Assembly: GCF_901709675.1 (NCBI RefSeq)
Contig: NC_051091.1
Span: 1,733,967 to 1,797,966, forward strand
DNA length: 64,000 nucleotides
Direction: 5' to 3'
From: Syngnathus acus
Lineage: Eukaryota > Chordata > Actinopteri > Syngnathiformes > Syngnathidae
Below the pieces are notes generated by a model that saw only the letters and a list, made by a program, of their open reading frames with translations, was not told the DNA's origin and did not search any database. Positions 47,501 through 60,265 of this stretch are shown piece after piece; position 1 is the first letter of the stretch; every line of letters begins with the position of its first letter. Both the position numbers and the translations under genes were made by a program.

Positions 47501-49206
47501 TTGTTTGCATCATTGGTTGGCAACACACGTCTTGTAGATTGTCGAGGCTTCATTTGCAGCAGCTGAATAAAGTTGACATCTCCTCAGCTTGCGCAATTAA
47601 CTACCAGCGCTTTCCAATCTCTGACCCGCATGACGACTCTGCTGAGGTTCACTCATCTCGCTTCAATTAGTCAAAACCAAACAAAAAACGTTTTTTGTTT
47701 TTTTTTATACACTTACGGCACTAATAAAATCTGCAATCTGTTTGTGATCTAACCGCAGCCTAGATGTCAATGAGAAACTTGAGTTGAAAAAAGAAAAAAA
47801 CAGAGGTAGCCTCTGATGTATTTTTAGAGCGGTTAAATAATGAATGCCTGAAAAGACTGCGAGGACCCCGCCTGCCAAGACCTCACCTGAGCTCCTTTTG
47901 AAGAGCACGCTCTCTGATGAAACCACGCCGTCCATAGATTTGTCAAAACGAGAACCCTATTGATTTTCAAAAGATTGGAGATGCTTGCTCACGCCTGAGC
48001 TCACATCTACACGCGATGGATAATCTCGCCTCTCTTGGTGAGAATTACTGTGAATTACCGTCATTGATTATGGCTTGTATATTGTAAAGGCAGCATCTAT
48101 TGATTGTGAAATATATGATCCAGGATTGCTTAGGCCAGGGACGCACACAGAGACAATTGGACTGTTTTTGTCACAATTTCGTACGCAATGGCGGCTTAAA
48201 TTTAACATGTTCAATGAGACCGCAAAATTAATTTGATTTTAATTTAATAATTTTTGCAGCCACAGTTAAATTAATCGTATTTGATTTCATAATCTGATTT
48301 TTATTTCAAATGTTTTCCCTACCTAATGACGAATAATGTCATTTTAATTCATAATTTCAATTTTTTTTGTCCAAGTAATGCAGTTTTATATTGAATATTT
48401 CCAACAAAAAATCCACATTTGTGTGGGAGAAGCAGGTTAGTCTCAAATCATTTGATTCTGTCAAAGTGAATATTAGTGACATATTAATGGGTCGTCCAAA
48501 ATTTACAAGCTGGCTTCCCCAGATGACAATTCTAAGGGAAAGTCAACTTGTTTTGACTGACAGCTGAGCTGAGTATAATGTCGTCGACGGGGAACTCTTA
48601 GAGCGTTTATTACAAGGACTTCAGTCGGCCTCAGTTTTCTACTTTGGGGTCCTTTCCATGTCGTTGTCACGTACTCTTCATCCTTCTTCGCCCGCTACAT
48701 ATCCACCAGCGTGTCACTGCAGTTCCTTCCGACTCTGACATTTTCTAGCAATTCCACGCAAAGCCGAGACGCCCGAACCCACCCGCCTGCCCTCTCTGCT
48801 CCTGACAGATCCTCAAAACGCCGCGGGCCTGCAGGCACGACCAGGGCAAGTTCCATGAAGAGTGATGATTAAGGCAAAAATGGATAAGGAGAAAATTAAA
48901 GATGCGTGCGCGTGTGCGTGTCATGAGTGCGTTTATAGATTGCAAGATGGTTGAGAGGAAAAGCATGCCCTGGGGGGGCGGGGACTCTCACCAAGCAAAT
49001 GCTTTCAAATTCCCTTATGAGTGCTGCAGGGCTGTAATGTGTAATTGCAAGCAGGCTAAACTGTTTAAAATAGAATATTCGCCCATGTGGCACTGCTGCC
49101 TCAGCCCCCGCGCCGCCGCGTTTCAACAGGCAGGCAGGCAGGCAGGCAGGCAACAAGAAGCTGCTGGATTGGCAAAAAATGTCCCACTGTGACGATCACT
49201 TGAAGT
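44541..49206. other. Intronic DNA without recognised genes
   Basis: No coding family is seen. It contains GT-rich simple sequence at 45930-45980 and 46183-46214, an AT-rich stretch at 46330-46720, and a short (AGGC)6 run at 49128-49152. Confidence 0.5.
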
Positions 49207-49490
49207 CAGTGGCTTGCAAACTGGGGTCCTTGGATTGTATTGGGGGTCCACAAAAAAGAATTACACCTTTGTTTCATGTGGAGGATTAATTTCAGCCCTA
49301 ATGCCAACTATAAATGACGGCTAAATTGAATTTGGTTCATTTCATTGCTGTTAAACAGGTCATAAATATTTGGGTTAAAAAAAATAAAAAAAACTCCCAT
49401 GATGTTCAGGGGTACTCATGTAATTAGATCTAACTGAGGGTTCATTTAAATATTCATCAGGGGTTCCTGAAGCTAAAAAGTTTGAAAACC
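49207..49490. mobile_element. Possible non-autonomous hAT-like element
   Basis: The left end CAGTGGCTTGCAAACTGGGG pairs with the right end, whose reverse complement begins CAGGGGGTTTTCAAACT, as imperfect terminal inverted repeats of the CAGNGG...CAAA type common in hAT elements. The interior is AT-rich and non-coding. No clear 8 bp target duplication was found. Confidence 0.35.
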
Positions 49491-52335
49491 CCCTGCCTCT
49501 GAATAATATATCAGCCTGAAGTTGGCCTCCACAATGGAAGTAGCAGTCCTGGCTGTCCCCGCCATCATCTGTCTGCTATGGCAGACAAGCTGTGATTTGG
49601 CAAATGGCTCCTTGTGAGCTCATTAGCCGGTGTTGTTGAGGGCAGATCAGAGATGCCCACACAGAAGCGTGAGAACGCTTTCCCTCTGTCAGTAGTCCAG
49701 CTATTTTCAGGCCCTTCAAAGTATCTGAATGATTTGTTGTTGTTGCCATGGCACCAAGTGGCTGAAACTGGGCGCGTCAGGCAGGTTTGCCGTGCCTTTC
49801 ACATGCTGGCTGCTTACGTCAAAAGCAATCGTTTTTCTAGAAAGGACTGCTGCCATTACAACAAATTACACTCGAGCTTTACAGAGTAATTGCGGGCTTA
49901 CTCGACTGACTCCTCACCTTCCTCACAATTTGAGCAATTATGTTCTCTTTGCCAAACTTTCTACACCAACCTCAAAGTACCACCATCATGACCGGCATTG
50001 AAATACAGTAATAGTTGCGCAATTGTATTTTTTTCTTACATGGATAGACGGATAAAGTTCATGTCTGGTCAAAGCTTGTACCCGAGTACTCGGAGCTAAA
50101 CACCTGTCAGTTCGACACTCACGTCGGCGTTGTCTCCTTTTTGTCGAGCCTTGCACTTGGGCCGTCTTGATGGGCTCTGTCGACGCCATTTAATGTCAAA
50201 ACCCACTCCATTTCCTTTCCACGCCATAAATAAATCAGCCGCTCCGAGATTCGCCGTTCTTTGTCACTCGGCTTTGAACTCGCCGCCTTGATTAGGTACG
50301 ATCTTTTTTTGTTTTTGAATTCCCAGCAGGGTGATGAGAGAATGATTGGAATTACCATCGTTGACATCGCGAGGCACAGCGTAAACACCTTACCGCTTGC
50401 ATGCTTTAATGCACACGCGGATGTTTGCGCCTCTAATCCGCTTAGAAGCGCGATAGCATCCCGGAGGAGCTGCAAAGTTACCGTTTTAATCCCTTAAGAG
50501 CATATTTGTAAGGCTCCATTACAGTGACCTTCCCCTGGCGTCACAGGAAGGTGAGGATGGCGGGCATCAGGTGTGCCCGAAAATTGTTGCAAATTAGGTC
50601 ATAATACAAAAGTCGTACTCTGGAGAAAAGACAAACAAACAAAAAAAATAAATCTTACACCGGTCCACCTTTGTAGATATATATATATTTTTTTAAAAAG
50701 ATGACATGGTGCAGTTTGTTGCAAATAACTTTGCTGATCTTCAAGCTATGGCTCTTGGTCCCCAATTTGAGTATTGCCAATTTAAGGGACTCGCTCAGCA
50801 AAGATCAGAGAAGCACGTTTGCAAGGCCGCCTCTCAAACTTGTCCCCTTTATTCCTGCTGTTGCCATAGTTACCCGCCGTTCCTGACAGGACAGCGGCAC
50901 CGGGGGATGCGGGTGTAAATGATGTGCGCGCACGGAAACCCAACAAGCGGCTCGGTCTGCACGTTGTGTTGAAACTGCATTTTGCTTTGCTTTGATCTCG
51001 CCTTTCAATCCCCCCCACCATGTGACAATGAGATGATAACTATTTACGGAATTTCTGGCTGGACGTGATCTTTGGCGAGTGAGCCCGGAAAGGCTTGAGA
51101 GAGATTGTTACAACGACTGGGCGTTTGCTGTTGAAGTGTTTCTGTATCGATTGTCTGGGAAGAATGAGGCTCTGGCACTAAATAGACCACATGGGGAGGC
51201 AGACTGCATCAAAATGAAACAACTACAATAAGAGACCTTAAATGTCAGCCTTGAGAATCGTCTCGACTGGCTGCCTTAGTGTTTGACTTTGTTTGTCCTC
51301 TTCCATCTAAAGAATTGTTTGGTCAGGCAAGTTTAAGGCCACTTGCAGATAGGGTCATGCCAAAACCAGTATATGTGATTTACCACTTGCTCCTGAAACT
51401 TGCGACCTCTCAAACAGGACGTGAACATGTCGACTGTTCTGATCTGTTTGTCTCTCTGGCTCCTTTTCTGCCGTCTAACTGCCTGCCAGCTAACCACTAA
51501 TTGCCTACCTGTCTATTGCCCATCTACCTCCCAGCCTGAACGTCACCTACCTGACTGTCAACTAACTACCTGTCTGTCTGTCTGCCAACCCATCTATCTG
51601 CCTGTCAGTCTACCTACCAGCCTGCCAAAATATTCACCTGCCGGCCTAAATACCTGTCTGGTAACCTAGCAACTACCTACTTAGTAATCAGCTTACCGAT
51701 CAACTTAGCTATTTGTCTACCTGTCAGCCTTACTAACCGCTTACCTGCTTAGCTACGTAGCTACTTACTCCAAAAAATACCGACCTACCCAATAGTTTTA
51801 GTGACAAAAAGGCAGAAGTCATCTTGTTAGTCGTGGGTAAAGCACAAGGCAGAGAAACACTGCGTGGATTAGAGCGAGATAACTGAAAAGAAGGGAAGAC
51901 AGTGGACCACGGTGAATTTTGGCCGTATCATCGTGTAAACGCGGCGACCGCGGAAGATCCGCAGGGGGCCTCGTTCTACCTCCCACTCCTCGGCAGCTTT
52001 TCTCGCTTGTAGATTCCCTGTTTGTCTTGAATCCAAGCAGAGGAGTTGGAGGCGATAGGTGATAAGAATTTCAGCCATTTAGGAGAGTAGATGAGCCTCA
52101 GCAAGACTTGCGTCCAGTCTTCAGATCGATATTCCCACTGCCAATACAGACTAAACTGATTATTTGATGCGTCAGACTCAGAACTGTCTCAGGCCATCAA
52201 GCCCTAAGTACAATTTTAATTTGGGGCTCTCTGTCTCTCTCTTTCTGCCAATAGTAATTGTTATTGATTGTCGAGTTTGCCCTTGAGGGATTCAAATTAG
52301 AATAAAGAATTATATAGATTTTGTTTCTTGTCATT
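49491..52335. other. Intronic DNA without recognised genes
   Basis: Nothing coding is recognised. Besides the pyrimidine-rich cryptic repeat listed separately it holds only a short AT run near 50676-50690. Confidence 0.5.
51480..51790. repeat. Cryptic CTACCTGTCTGCC-type degenerate repeat
   Basis: About 300 bases are built from loosely ordered CTAC, CTGT, CTGC, CAGC and TAAC tetramers, such as CTACCTGTCTGTCTGTCTGC and CTGCCTGTCAGTCTACC. It looks like an old tetranucleotide array that has decayed. Confidence 0.65.
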
Positions 52336-52426
52336 GATGGATGGATGGATGGATGGATGGATGGATGGATGGATGGATGGATGGATGGATGGATGGATGG
52401 ATGGATGGATGGATGGATGGATGGAT
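52336..52426. repeat. (GGAT)n tetranucleotide microsatellite
   Basis: About 22 perfect GATG units in 91 bases. The same tetramer ends the SINE at 36694, so the array may have grown from a SINE or L2-type tail. Confidence 0.97.
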
Positions 52427-55400
52427 AACTTTTCTTGAAAGGGCCTTAACCAACCACTTGTATCTTGGACGGGCAATATTAGTCACAGTTTCCCCAAACC
52501 AATCTGTTTACATCAAAATATTGACAATGGGAACTCAGGACACTGAGCTGATAGAGTTTGACAGTAATTAGAATTGAGGGAACGTCTGGTAGAAGATAGA
52601 TGCGTCGGACATCAAAATTGTTTGTTTTGTCCTCGTCTCCTCTCGCATCCTGATGATATTTGCTGTCGTTCCTGTTTCTTCCTGGTGAACGGCTTTTGTC
52701 GCATCAATTCCCGTTTGACGCATCATCGTTCTCCTCTGCTCTACGTGACTTGTCACATAGAAGGCTTCTACAAATCAAGTGGATGATCCCGCTGGGAATT
52801 TCTCCTCAAACCTCTTTCCAATCACAACATTGATTGTAGCTATTGGATTTGTGTCGCTCAGTTGTAGCATTAATGGCTTTGGTGCGCCAACTTTCTCTGG
52901 TGTTTCAATCAGAAAAGAACTTAAAGGCCAAGCTTTTCGTACAGCGAGATAATTCACTGGCTTGATTTTAGAAGTACCAGTTGTGTTGAAAATGTGTTTT
53001 TTCTGTGCATTTTTGCGGCCACTTTGGAAAGCGACACTTAATAGCATCAGTGCCGCAACGGTCGTCTCTCTTCGGGGCAGACAGCAGACTAATTGGTCCC
53101 ATCTACATCTGAGTCGATGTTGGTAATCGCATTAGGCCGAGGCGGGCGGCGGCGGCGGCTGGCGGGCTGGGCTGGGCTGGGCCGGGAATACGAGAAAGTT
53201 CCCTTGTTTGTGCCCCAGCTGGCCAATGGCCAAACGTCTGTATGTATGTAGATGCCGACGGGCGGTCTTACGGAACTGTCAAGTTGATTGCGATGATGTC
53301 GTGCTCGTTACATGACTGTTTTGAGCTTTTTCTTTACAGTGTGACATTGTTTTCACTATTTACCGAGTCACTATTTGCAGTGTGTTTTGCGGAAATGATT
53401 CTTTGCTACTTGTGAAAAACTTTTCTCTTTTCGTAATGTAACTGTAGTTTGTTTTGTTCCACAATGCTTATTGTAATATTTTTCCCCCTACCTGGCGCTC
53501 AACAAATACTCTTTAAAGCTAAACCTACAAAAAACAAAACAAATGAAGAATAATTGAATCTGAAAACCAAAATTCAAAAGAAGATAAAAAGTCACCATAA
53601 TGAAAAAACAATTATACCCCTGCGGTGTTGTAAACGTAGCCTACAATTACATGCAGCAATAGCTGTCGGAAATACTCGTCTGATTAATCAAGTCGTGCTG
53701 CCGTCAGTCCCTGGGAGAGACGCAGCGTGAGCTGGCATTTGGCTTTCTCATAAAGCTTCTTGGCATCCGCTGCACTCAGGTCAACGTTTATTGCAACGTC
53801 AGGCAGCGCAGGGCCATCACCATCTCCACTCATTCTCCCGGTAAAGGCAGCCGGACTAAGTAGTCAGCGAGAGCTCTTAGGGCTGCTCGTCCACTGCACT
53901 TTGCAGAGTGCACCGCCCTTGGCTTTCAGTGTAATCAGCCTTTATGGACGCCACTAGAGAGTTCCTCAGATCATCATAGGAAGATAAAGTACGTGTTGTT
54001 GACTACCTGGTTGAGATTTGGTCTCATCTGTTTGTCTTTAATTGATTGTGCCCTCGTGATGAACTGCCGCTCAGAGCTGCCGATCTTTGGCTTCATTACA
54101 GCGAGCAAAGTGAGATATCCATCTTATTACGGTGTTATTTTCGCGCCGAGAGGAGCGACGGGTATGGACGCTCTATTTCATCCCAGATGAAAAGACCCCA
54201 AAAGAATGTGCGTCACATGGAAGCGAGATGGGCCGTCATTCTTTTAACTGGGGTCGGGTCGTTCCTCAGAGCTCGCGCCAAAGTGATGCTCTGCTATTAT
54301 GTCTTATCACAGTCACAGCAAATGAGTTCACGGTTGGGTCGACTCCCTCCCAGTCTGCCGTCCTTCCTTTTAATAAAAACATCGGACCAAGTCGGTGTCA
54401 AGTCCCAAGCGCTTCCTGTGTGAACGTTGTATTACCTTTTTGACTCCACTTTATACTGGATTCAAAATCATCATGGCAAAAGTGTGCTCACATAGACCTG
54501 GATGGCATGTACAACATTGAGGAGGATAGCGCTATAAACTTCTTTTCATTAGGGTCATGAGTGAGCTGGATCTTCATTCAGGGTATCTCAACTGTCCTTT
54601 CCTTATTGAAACAAATACAAAAGCGATCGGGTCAGCTCCTCACAGAGGATAAAGAATGTATGACCTGAATGCAGTTATATTGAATGAATGTATGTCTTGT
54701 TGCACGGTTTGTGTCCAAACAACAGTTGCTGGAATTGTTATGTATGCATTAGCATTAGCAATAAGAAGGTTAAAGTGTGTGATTGGTTTAAAAACTCAAT
54801 GCGGAATTCAAGGTTATTGTTTTCGTTTTTAGTTTGACAATGAACTGCAACTGTCTGAAGTCTCTCTTTTGAATACTAAAAGCAGAATATGTTTTTTACA
54901 TACGTAGCTCTCGTACTGGAACTCATTGTACCTAATGTACGTTGCTAGTGGCAACATGGGTAACAAAATGCCAAGAAGCTATTTATCAACGACATCAGAC
55001 ACTTGAGATTTGATATTAGCATTAAGAAAAATCTAGATTGAATAAATATCGGACTGCGTAGAAGCATTTCTGGGTGTGTGCATGTGTGTGTGTACTCTTT
55101 GAAACGTTGCTGCTGTTCAGCCATGCAACACCTGCGTTCATGTTCGATAATTAACGCGGCCTGTTTCAAACCAGCGCCGTGATTGATTTCGCCCGGCTAA
55201 TGAGCACTCATCAACAGGCCAGCAGCGGCGTGCTTGTGCATCTTCTCCTCCCGCTGCACTACTTTTACCTCGGGGAACAAGCTGCCATGCAACGAGAGCC
55301 GCCTCTCGTACTCTCCTCCCTTCTCTGTTCTGCCTCTGAAGGAGTGTTGTTGCCACGGTAACCGTAGTTCTATCACACTCTCAGGGGCATACTGTTAAAA

Positions 55401-55489
55401 GGAAGCAGGGGAAGTTTTTAGAATCACAGGAAGGTTAAAATATGTCAAGTCATGCTAATGCACATGCTAACAGTACAGATTTTACATCG
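52427..55489. other. Intronic DNA without recognised genes
   Basis: No coding family is seen. A GC-rich patch at 53135-53190 has (GGC)n and GGGCT repeats. Confidence 0.5.
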
Positions 55490-55664
55490 TCCATCCATCC
55501 ATCCATCCATCCATCCATCCATCCATCCATCCATCCGACCATCCATCCATCCGACCATCCATCCATCCGACCATCCATCCATCCGACCATCCATCCATCC
55601 GACCATCCATCCGACCATCCACCCGACCATATGTCCAATAGAAAAAAAAAAAGTGTATATATTC

Positions 55665-55705
<41 letters not shown>

Positions 55706-55754
55706 CATATATATACATATATATATATACATATATATACATATATATATATAC

Positions 55755-55845
<91 letters not shown>

Positions 55846-55877
55846 TATATGCACACACGCGCGCACACACACACACA
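55490..55877. repeat. Compound microsatellite: (ATCC)n, then (AT)n/(ATAC), then (CA)n
   Basis: 55490-55630 is (ATCC)n, first perfect and then with periodic CGACC variants forming a 12 bp higher-order unit. After an A-run, 55657-55850 is alternating AT with regular ATACAT interruptions, followed by a (CA)n to 55877. All long open frames here are repeat translations. Confidence 0.97.
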
Positions 55878-56817
55878 AAAGTTATAACCCGTAAAAAGTG
55901 ATTGAACACTGTCGTTGCTATCTTAGGCTCACATTATTAGATAGTGTTGCTTTAATTCCTCCCCAATTCCTATGTGTCTGCCTTTAGTCCAAGCCTTATA
56001 AAAGATAAACGATTCTCATTTCTAACAAGTTTATGCCTCCGCCCTGCAAGGCCACAAATAAAACAAATATGAAAATTGCATTCCTGCTGGAGAGGAGTAA
56101 TATTTGAGCAATATGTGCGTCCATGTTATGAATCCCAGGTGCTTGCAGATGAGATTGGTAACATCTTGTCGGCTTTCCTCATTGTTCACTGGAGCGTTCC
56201 ACGTGTAAAGCACCACCCTGTCAATCCCCCCCTTTCTCCGCAGTTTTTTTATTGGGCCGTTAGATATGGCCGCTACTACTTGATCATGAAGAGTCAAGAT
56301 ATGAAAAGGAAAAAAGAAAATGCAAGTTGGATTTTGGTCTTAAAGCGAATCATGTTTAAAAGCAACTTTTCTTTTACTGTTACGCCTTTAATGAATCCCA
56401 GCAGTCCGGCTGATGATTTGGTGCGGAATTTATAGCAACTGGATGCTCACGTGAAGGGTACTTGGCAATAATTGTAGAGCATGATTAAAATGCAAACCGT
56501 AAAACCCATCTCGAGGTATCATGAGGCAAAATGAGGCTATTAAGCTAATCATTTCTAATTATTGTGAACGATTAAAAGCAGTGATTCCAATCATCCACAG
56601 CAGGTCTTTTTTTTTTTTAAGTGTTTGATATATGACGACTTGACACTTTTACACGTGTAGGATCAGGGCTTTTTGGTGAAAAGAGCAAATTTGGATCACT
56701 TCTGATAAACGTGTTCCTGTATTGATATATATATTGGCACACTTCATGTTTAATAGTGTCCTCTTTTTCATGTTGAATTGTCTCTGTGGTGCTAAATTGT
56801 AAATCATAAATTAAAAA

Positions 56818-56957
56818 CATAAATTGTATGCAGAAATATTATATACTAAATTTACTCATTTATGTCAGCCCTTAAAGAATTATATGAAACATAAATTGTA
56901 TGCAGAAATATTATATACTAAGTTACACATTTATATCAGCCCTAAAATAATTCATAA
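56818..56957. repeat. Two-copy tandem duplication, period about 72 bp
   Basis: CATAAATTGTATGCAGAAAT begins at 56818 and again at 56890, each followed by ATTATATACTAA.TT and a TCAGCCCT block. The copies differ by a few substitutions and small indels. Confidence 0.9.
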
Positions 56958-57331
56958 TACGGTGTATTTTAATATACCGTCCCCTCCAAAAGTATCGCAA
57001 CAGCAAGGTCAATTCTTTTGAGCAAAAGATCAGAAAGGTGAGTGAGTGAGCGAGTGAGTGTGATTTTGTTTCATATGGGGCAATTCTGATTGTGCCTTTG
57101 AATTCTGCCTAGCAACAAGCAAACAGGCCAAACCTGGCCTGATCGGAACAAGACTCAGAAATTGATGTATGCTGTGGCGCCAGCCAGATAGTTAACATTT
57201 TATTCTGCTTGTGAAGTTTTATAGTCTCAAAGGATTTTTGGTTGTCTGAAGTTTATTTAGTATAGTGCAGTAGAAAGAGAAACTCACATCAGACGGTAGG
57301 AGAGAGTACTACAATCTACCTTAGTGCTCCA

Positions 57332-57332
<1 letters not shown>

Positions 57333-57381
<49 letters not shown>
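57333..57381. repeat. (CA)n microsatellite
   Basis: About 24 perfect CA units. Confidence 0.97.
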
Positions 57382-57385
<4 letters not shown>

Positions 57386-57936
57386 TCTCGTGTTCATTGA
57401 AATTTGATGTTTGCTGCCCGTGTCTTTTCTCCTCGCGTAATTGGTGCCAGGTTGCATCTTTTTTTTCTTTTTTGGCTCCGTCAGCAAGTCGGTTCCATTT
57501 TTGTGCACGGTTATTTGTTTGATGATCAGTAGTCGGTTGTCACTGACGCCTAACGACACGTTTGATCATTGGCTGACTTTGCACCCTCTTTTCGTTCTTG
57601 GAGGAATCAGCAGACAAGTTGAGGTAGTGCTGCTTCGGCCTGCTGGTCATCGAGCCTGCATGCTGTTCACGGCGGGTTGGGGCTAGAAGACGACGTCCCT
57701 GCGGGTCGTTGCCACAGCAACTAAGCCCTCACGTTTAGTCGAATCGGCTCCACGCTGCTAACATGGGAGTAAAATGTGTAATTGCCTTGTAGGTGTCATC
57801 CGTGACGGCGCTTGCATTGTCTCATATTGTGCCATTCTTTTACTCAACATGGATAAGAAGGATAAGATGCATACAAGTGGGAATTAAATAAACTCTGACT
57901 TACTCTAAATGGCCCACTACATTGCAATTTCTTTTT

Positions 57937-57953
57937 GGGGGGGGGGGGGGGGG
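57937..57953 (+). repeat. G17 homopolymer
   Basis: Seventeen consecutive G after CTTTTT. It could form a quadruplex, or its length may be a sequencing or assembly artefact. Confidence 0.9.
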
Positions 57954-59852
57954 CGTGGTTTTATAGCAATCATGTTGAAATGGCTTTTTCCATGATACTT
58001 GTTCCAATGCCTTCGCATGTGGGAAATGAGTTTTTCCTGCAGTGTCAATTTGTTTGATAAACAGGTCAACTTATCCAAGCGTCCCTTTACGGCCTACACT
58101 GGGATCAGTCTTGCTTCAAATGTGACCAAAAGATTAGAAAGTGGCAAGGTGTCTAAAATGTCTAGTTGGGATGGAAAATTAACATTCAAAGTCCCTGGAG
58201 GGGAGAAACACACACGGCTTAATGAGGACAAGCAAAAGACTGAAATGTCAAGCCTGCCACAGACTTCGGTTGAATAATATTCAAGGCCAGCACCTGCTGA
58301 AATCATCTTTGAAAAGATTCAAATTCCAGCTCACTTTAGCGTACAAATCTTGTCAACTCTCAAAGGGAGCATTACAATTGATGCCCTTGTCCCAAAGTCG
58401 GATGACTATACGCAATAGTGAAACTACAGTCGACGTCTTATTTCTCAGTATTTAGTTCTTGATCAATTTCTCCGAATTTCTCAGCTATTTCGTCCATCCC
58501 ATCTGCAATGTTGCAATGCCTTTCAAAGTGCAGCAAAACTAGTTGCCGGCGGTCAAACTACCAGCAGAACTTTGCACAGCGCGCGGCAGTTGGGTCATGT
58601 TCCGACATGTCGCTGGGTGCAGTCTGTGCCAGTCTGTGCTGGTCGTTCACAAGATTCTAACGTGACAGACGTTACTGCTCCCAGGCGGGACACATGCGTG
58701 GCTGAGCTCAAATGAACTGAAGGCCTGTCCAAATGAACCACGCAGCCCTCGGAAGGGTCCAGTCCGCTAAGGGTTCTTTGGAGGACGCAGCCTGTGCATT
58801 TGGTAGATTTTATGATTTGTATTCTGACCCACCTTTATCCAGATCCAGGCCAAAATGTAATTGCTTCCTTCTTGGAAGCAGTACTCGTAGATGACTGAGC
58901 ATACGGCGCTCTAATCTGCATTGAAAAGCGCCATCCGTCTTCCCCGGCAGCGTTTGACGGATGTTTCCCGCCACGTTTTAACCTGGCACGTAAACGGCGC
59001 CAGTGTTACATCAGTAAGCTCGCTCCCGGAAGGAAAGTGCGGAGCTTTACTTAAAGCTCCCGAGGTAGCGTGCTGTGGCGCAGGCTGACACGTATCAGCG
59101 CCCTGCTTTTCTGGCTGAAGAGGTAAATGGCGGCAACACACCAGGCAAGAAGGCAGGCGGCGGCAGGAGAGAATGATAGTGGGGAAGAGGAGAATAGCGC
59201 TAAATGACACACAGCGTGAGCGACAAAGACTTATTGGATTTGTTTGCTTTGCTCAGCTTTTCAGAGGGATCTCATTTATTGTTGATGACGGCACATAAAA
59301 ACGGGCTGGCCACATATAAAGGTGCATACATAGGATAAAATGGAAGCAGGTCTTTTGGAAATATCTGATTCAGTCTTAAAGGCTAGCGTCACTTTTATCA
59401 GAACTTGCAAACAGGTCCACTTGGGTCATGTGAGGCCAGAAAGTAATACTTTATAGACTCTAAGTGAGTCAACGTTTGGAGGTGCCATCGATGAGATGTG
59501 CTTCCCCCAACCAGTTGGCAGTGAACTCGCTTGGGTTTTCTTTCCAGCTCCGTGGCGGAGGAAACAGATTGTCCTTGAGGACGTCACATAAATCAACAAG
59601 CAGCGGCGTGAGCGAACAAGCCTGCCAGCAAAAGCATAAACCTAATTAGTTCCAATCCTACGAGGTGTGCGTCGTGCACCAGGAGGCCTTGTAATGAAAG
59701 CCTATTGTTAGCCACGCTCATCATATTTGCTAGTGGTTAATGCTAACACATACAGTATGCTCCGTGGGCTTGCATGTGAAAGTGTGCAGTCACCAACCAA
59801 TGGCAATTGAGCGGACCCCCGACTTGAGACGAGCTCGGTCGCGGCCCCTCCT

Positions 59853-60265
59853 GGGGGCAAGTGACTAAGTGCCCCACTGTGGTGAAAGTAGCTTGTTATT
59901 GTCTTATAAAACTGCAATTTGATTCAATCAAATAAATAACGATTCTTGTCAACTCTCCCTAGAAATTGTCCTAGTGAGCATGACTCACAGTTTTGTTCCT
60001 CGATCTGTACATTGTCGCTTCAAAGACACATGTTGACGGGCGGGGCAAATGCCCCACCACATCTGGCACTGTGGTGAAGATAGCTTGGAAGTTCGATAAA
60101 CTAAAAAATAGAAATGATGACGACAAAGTGGCAGCGGAAATTTGCAATTATGTTGATCTACGCTTAGATGCGTTTTGTGGGCTTGGGGCAAGTGATATAG
60201 TGCCCCACCAGATCCCGCAGATGGCAGGGTTATCAAATAAAATGCAAAAAACGATTCTCACTGAC
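59853..60265. repeat. Diverged three-copy repeat with GGGGCA...TGCCCC hairpin
   Basis: GGGGGCAAGTGACTAAGTGCCCC (59853), CGGGGCAAATGCCCC (60041) and TTGGGGCAAGTGATATAGTGCCCC (about 60184) are each followed by a CAC..(T/A)(C/G).. block. The first two share CTGTGGTGAA.(G/A)TAGCTTG, and the first and third share ATCAAATAAA....ACGATTC. Spacing is about 188 and 143 bases. Confidence 0.55.

Larger units (their letters stand above)
55878..59852. other. Intronic DNA without recognised genes
   Basis: Nothing coding is recognised. The small tandem duplication, the (CA)n array and the G-run inside it are listed separately. Confidence 0.5.

Noticed and set aside
55442-55909. Several 130-154 codon open frames on both strands
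   Set aside because: They translate the (ATCC)n and (AT)n arrays and consist of periodic Ile-His-Pro or Tyr-Ile residues.
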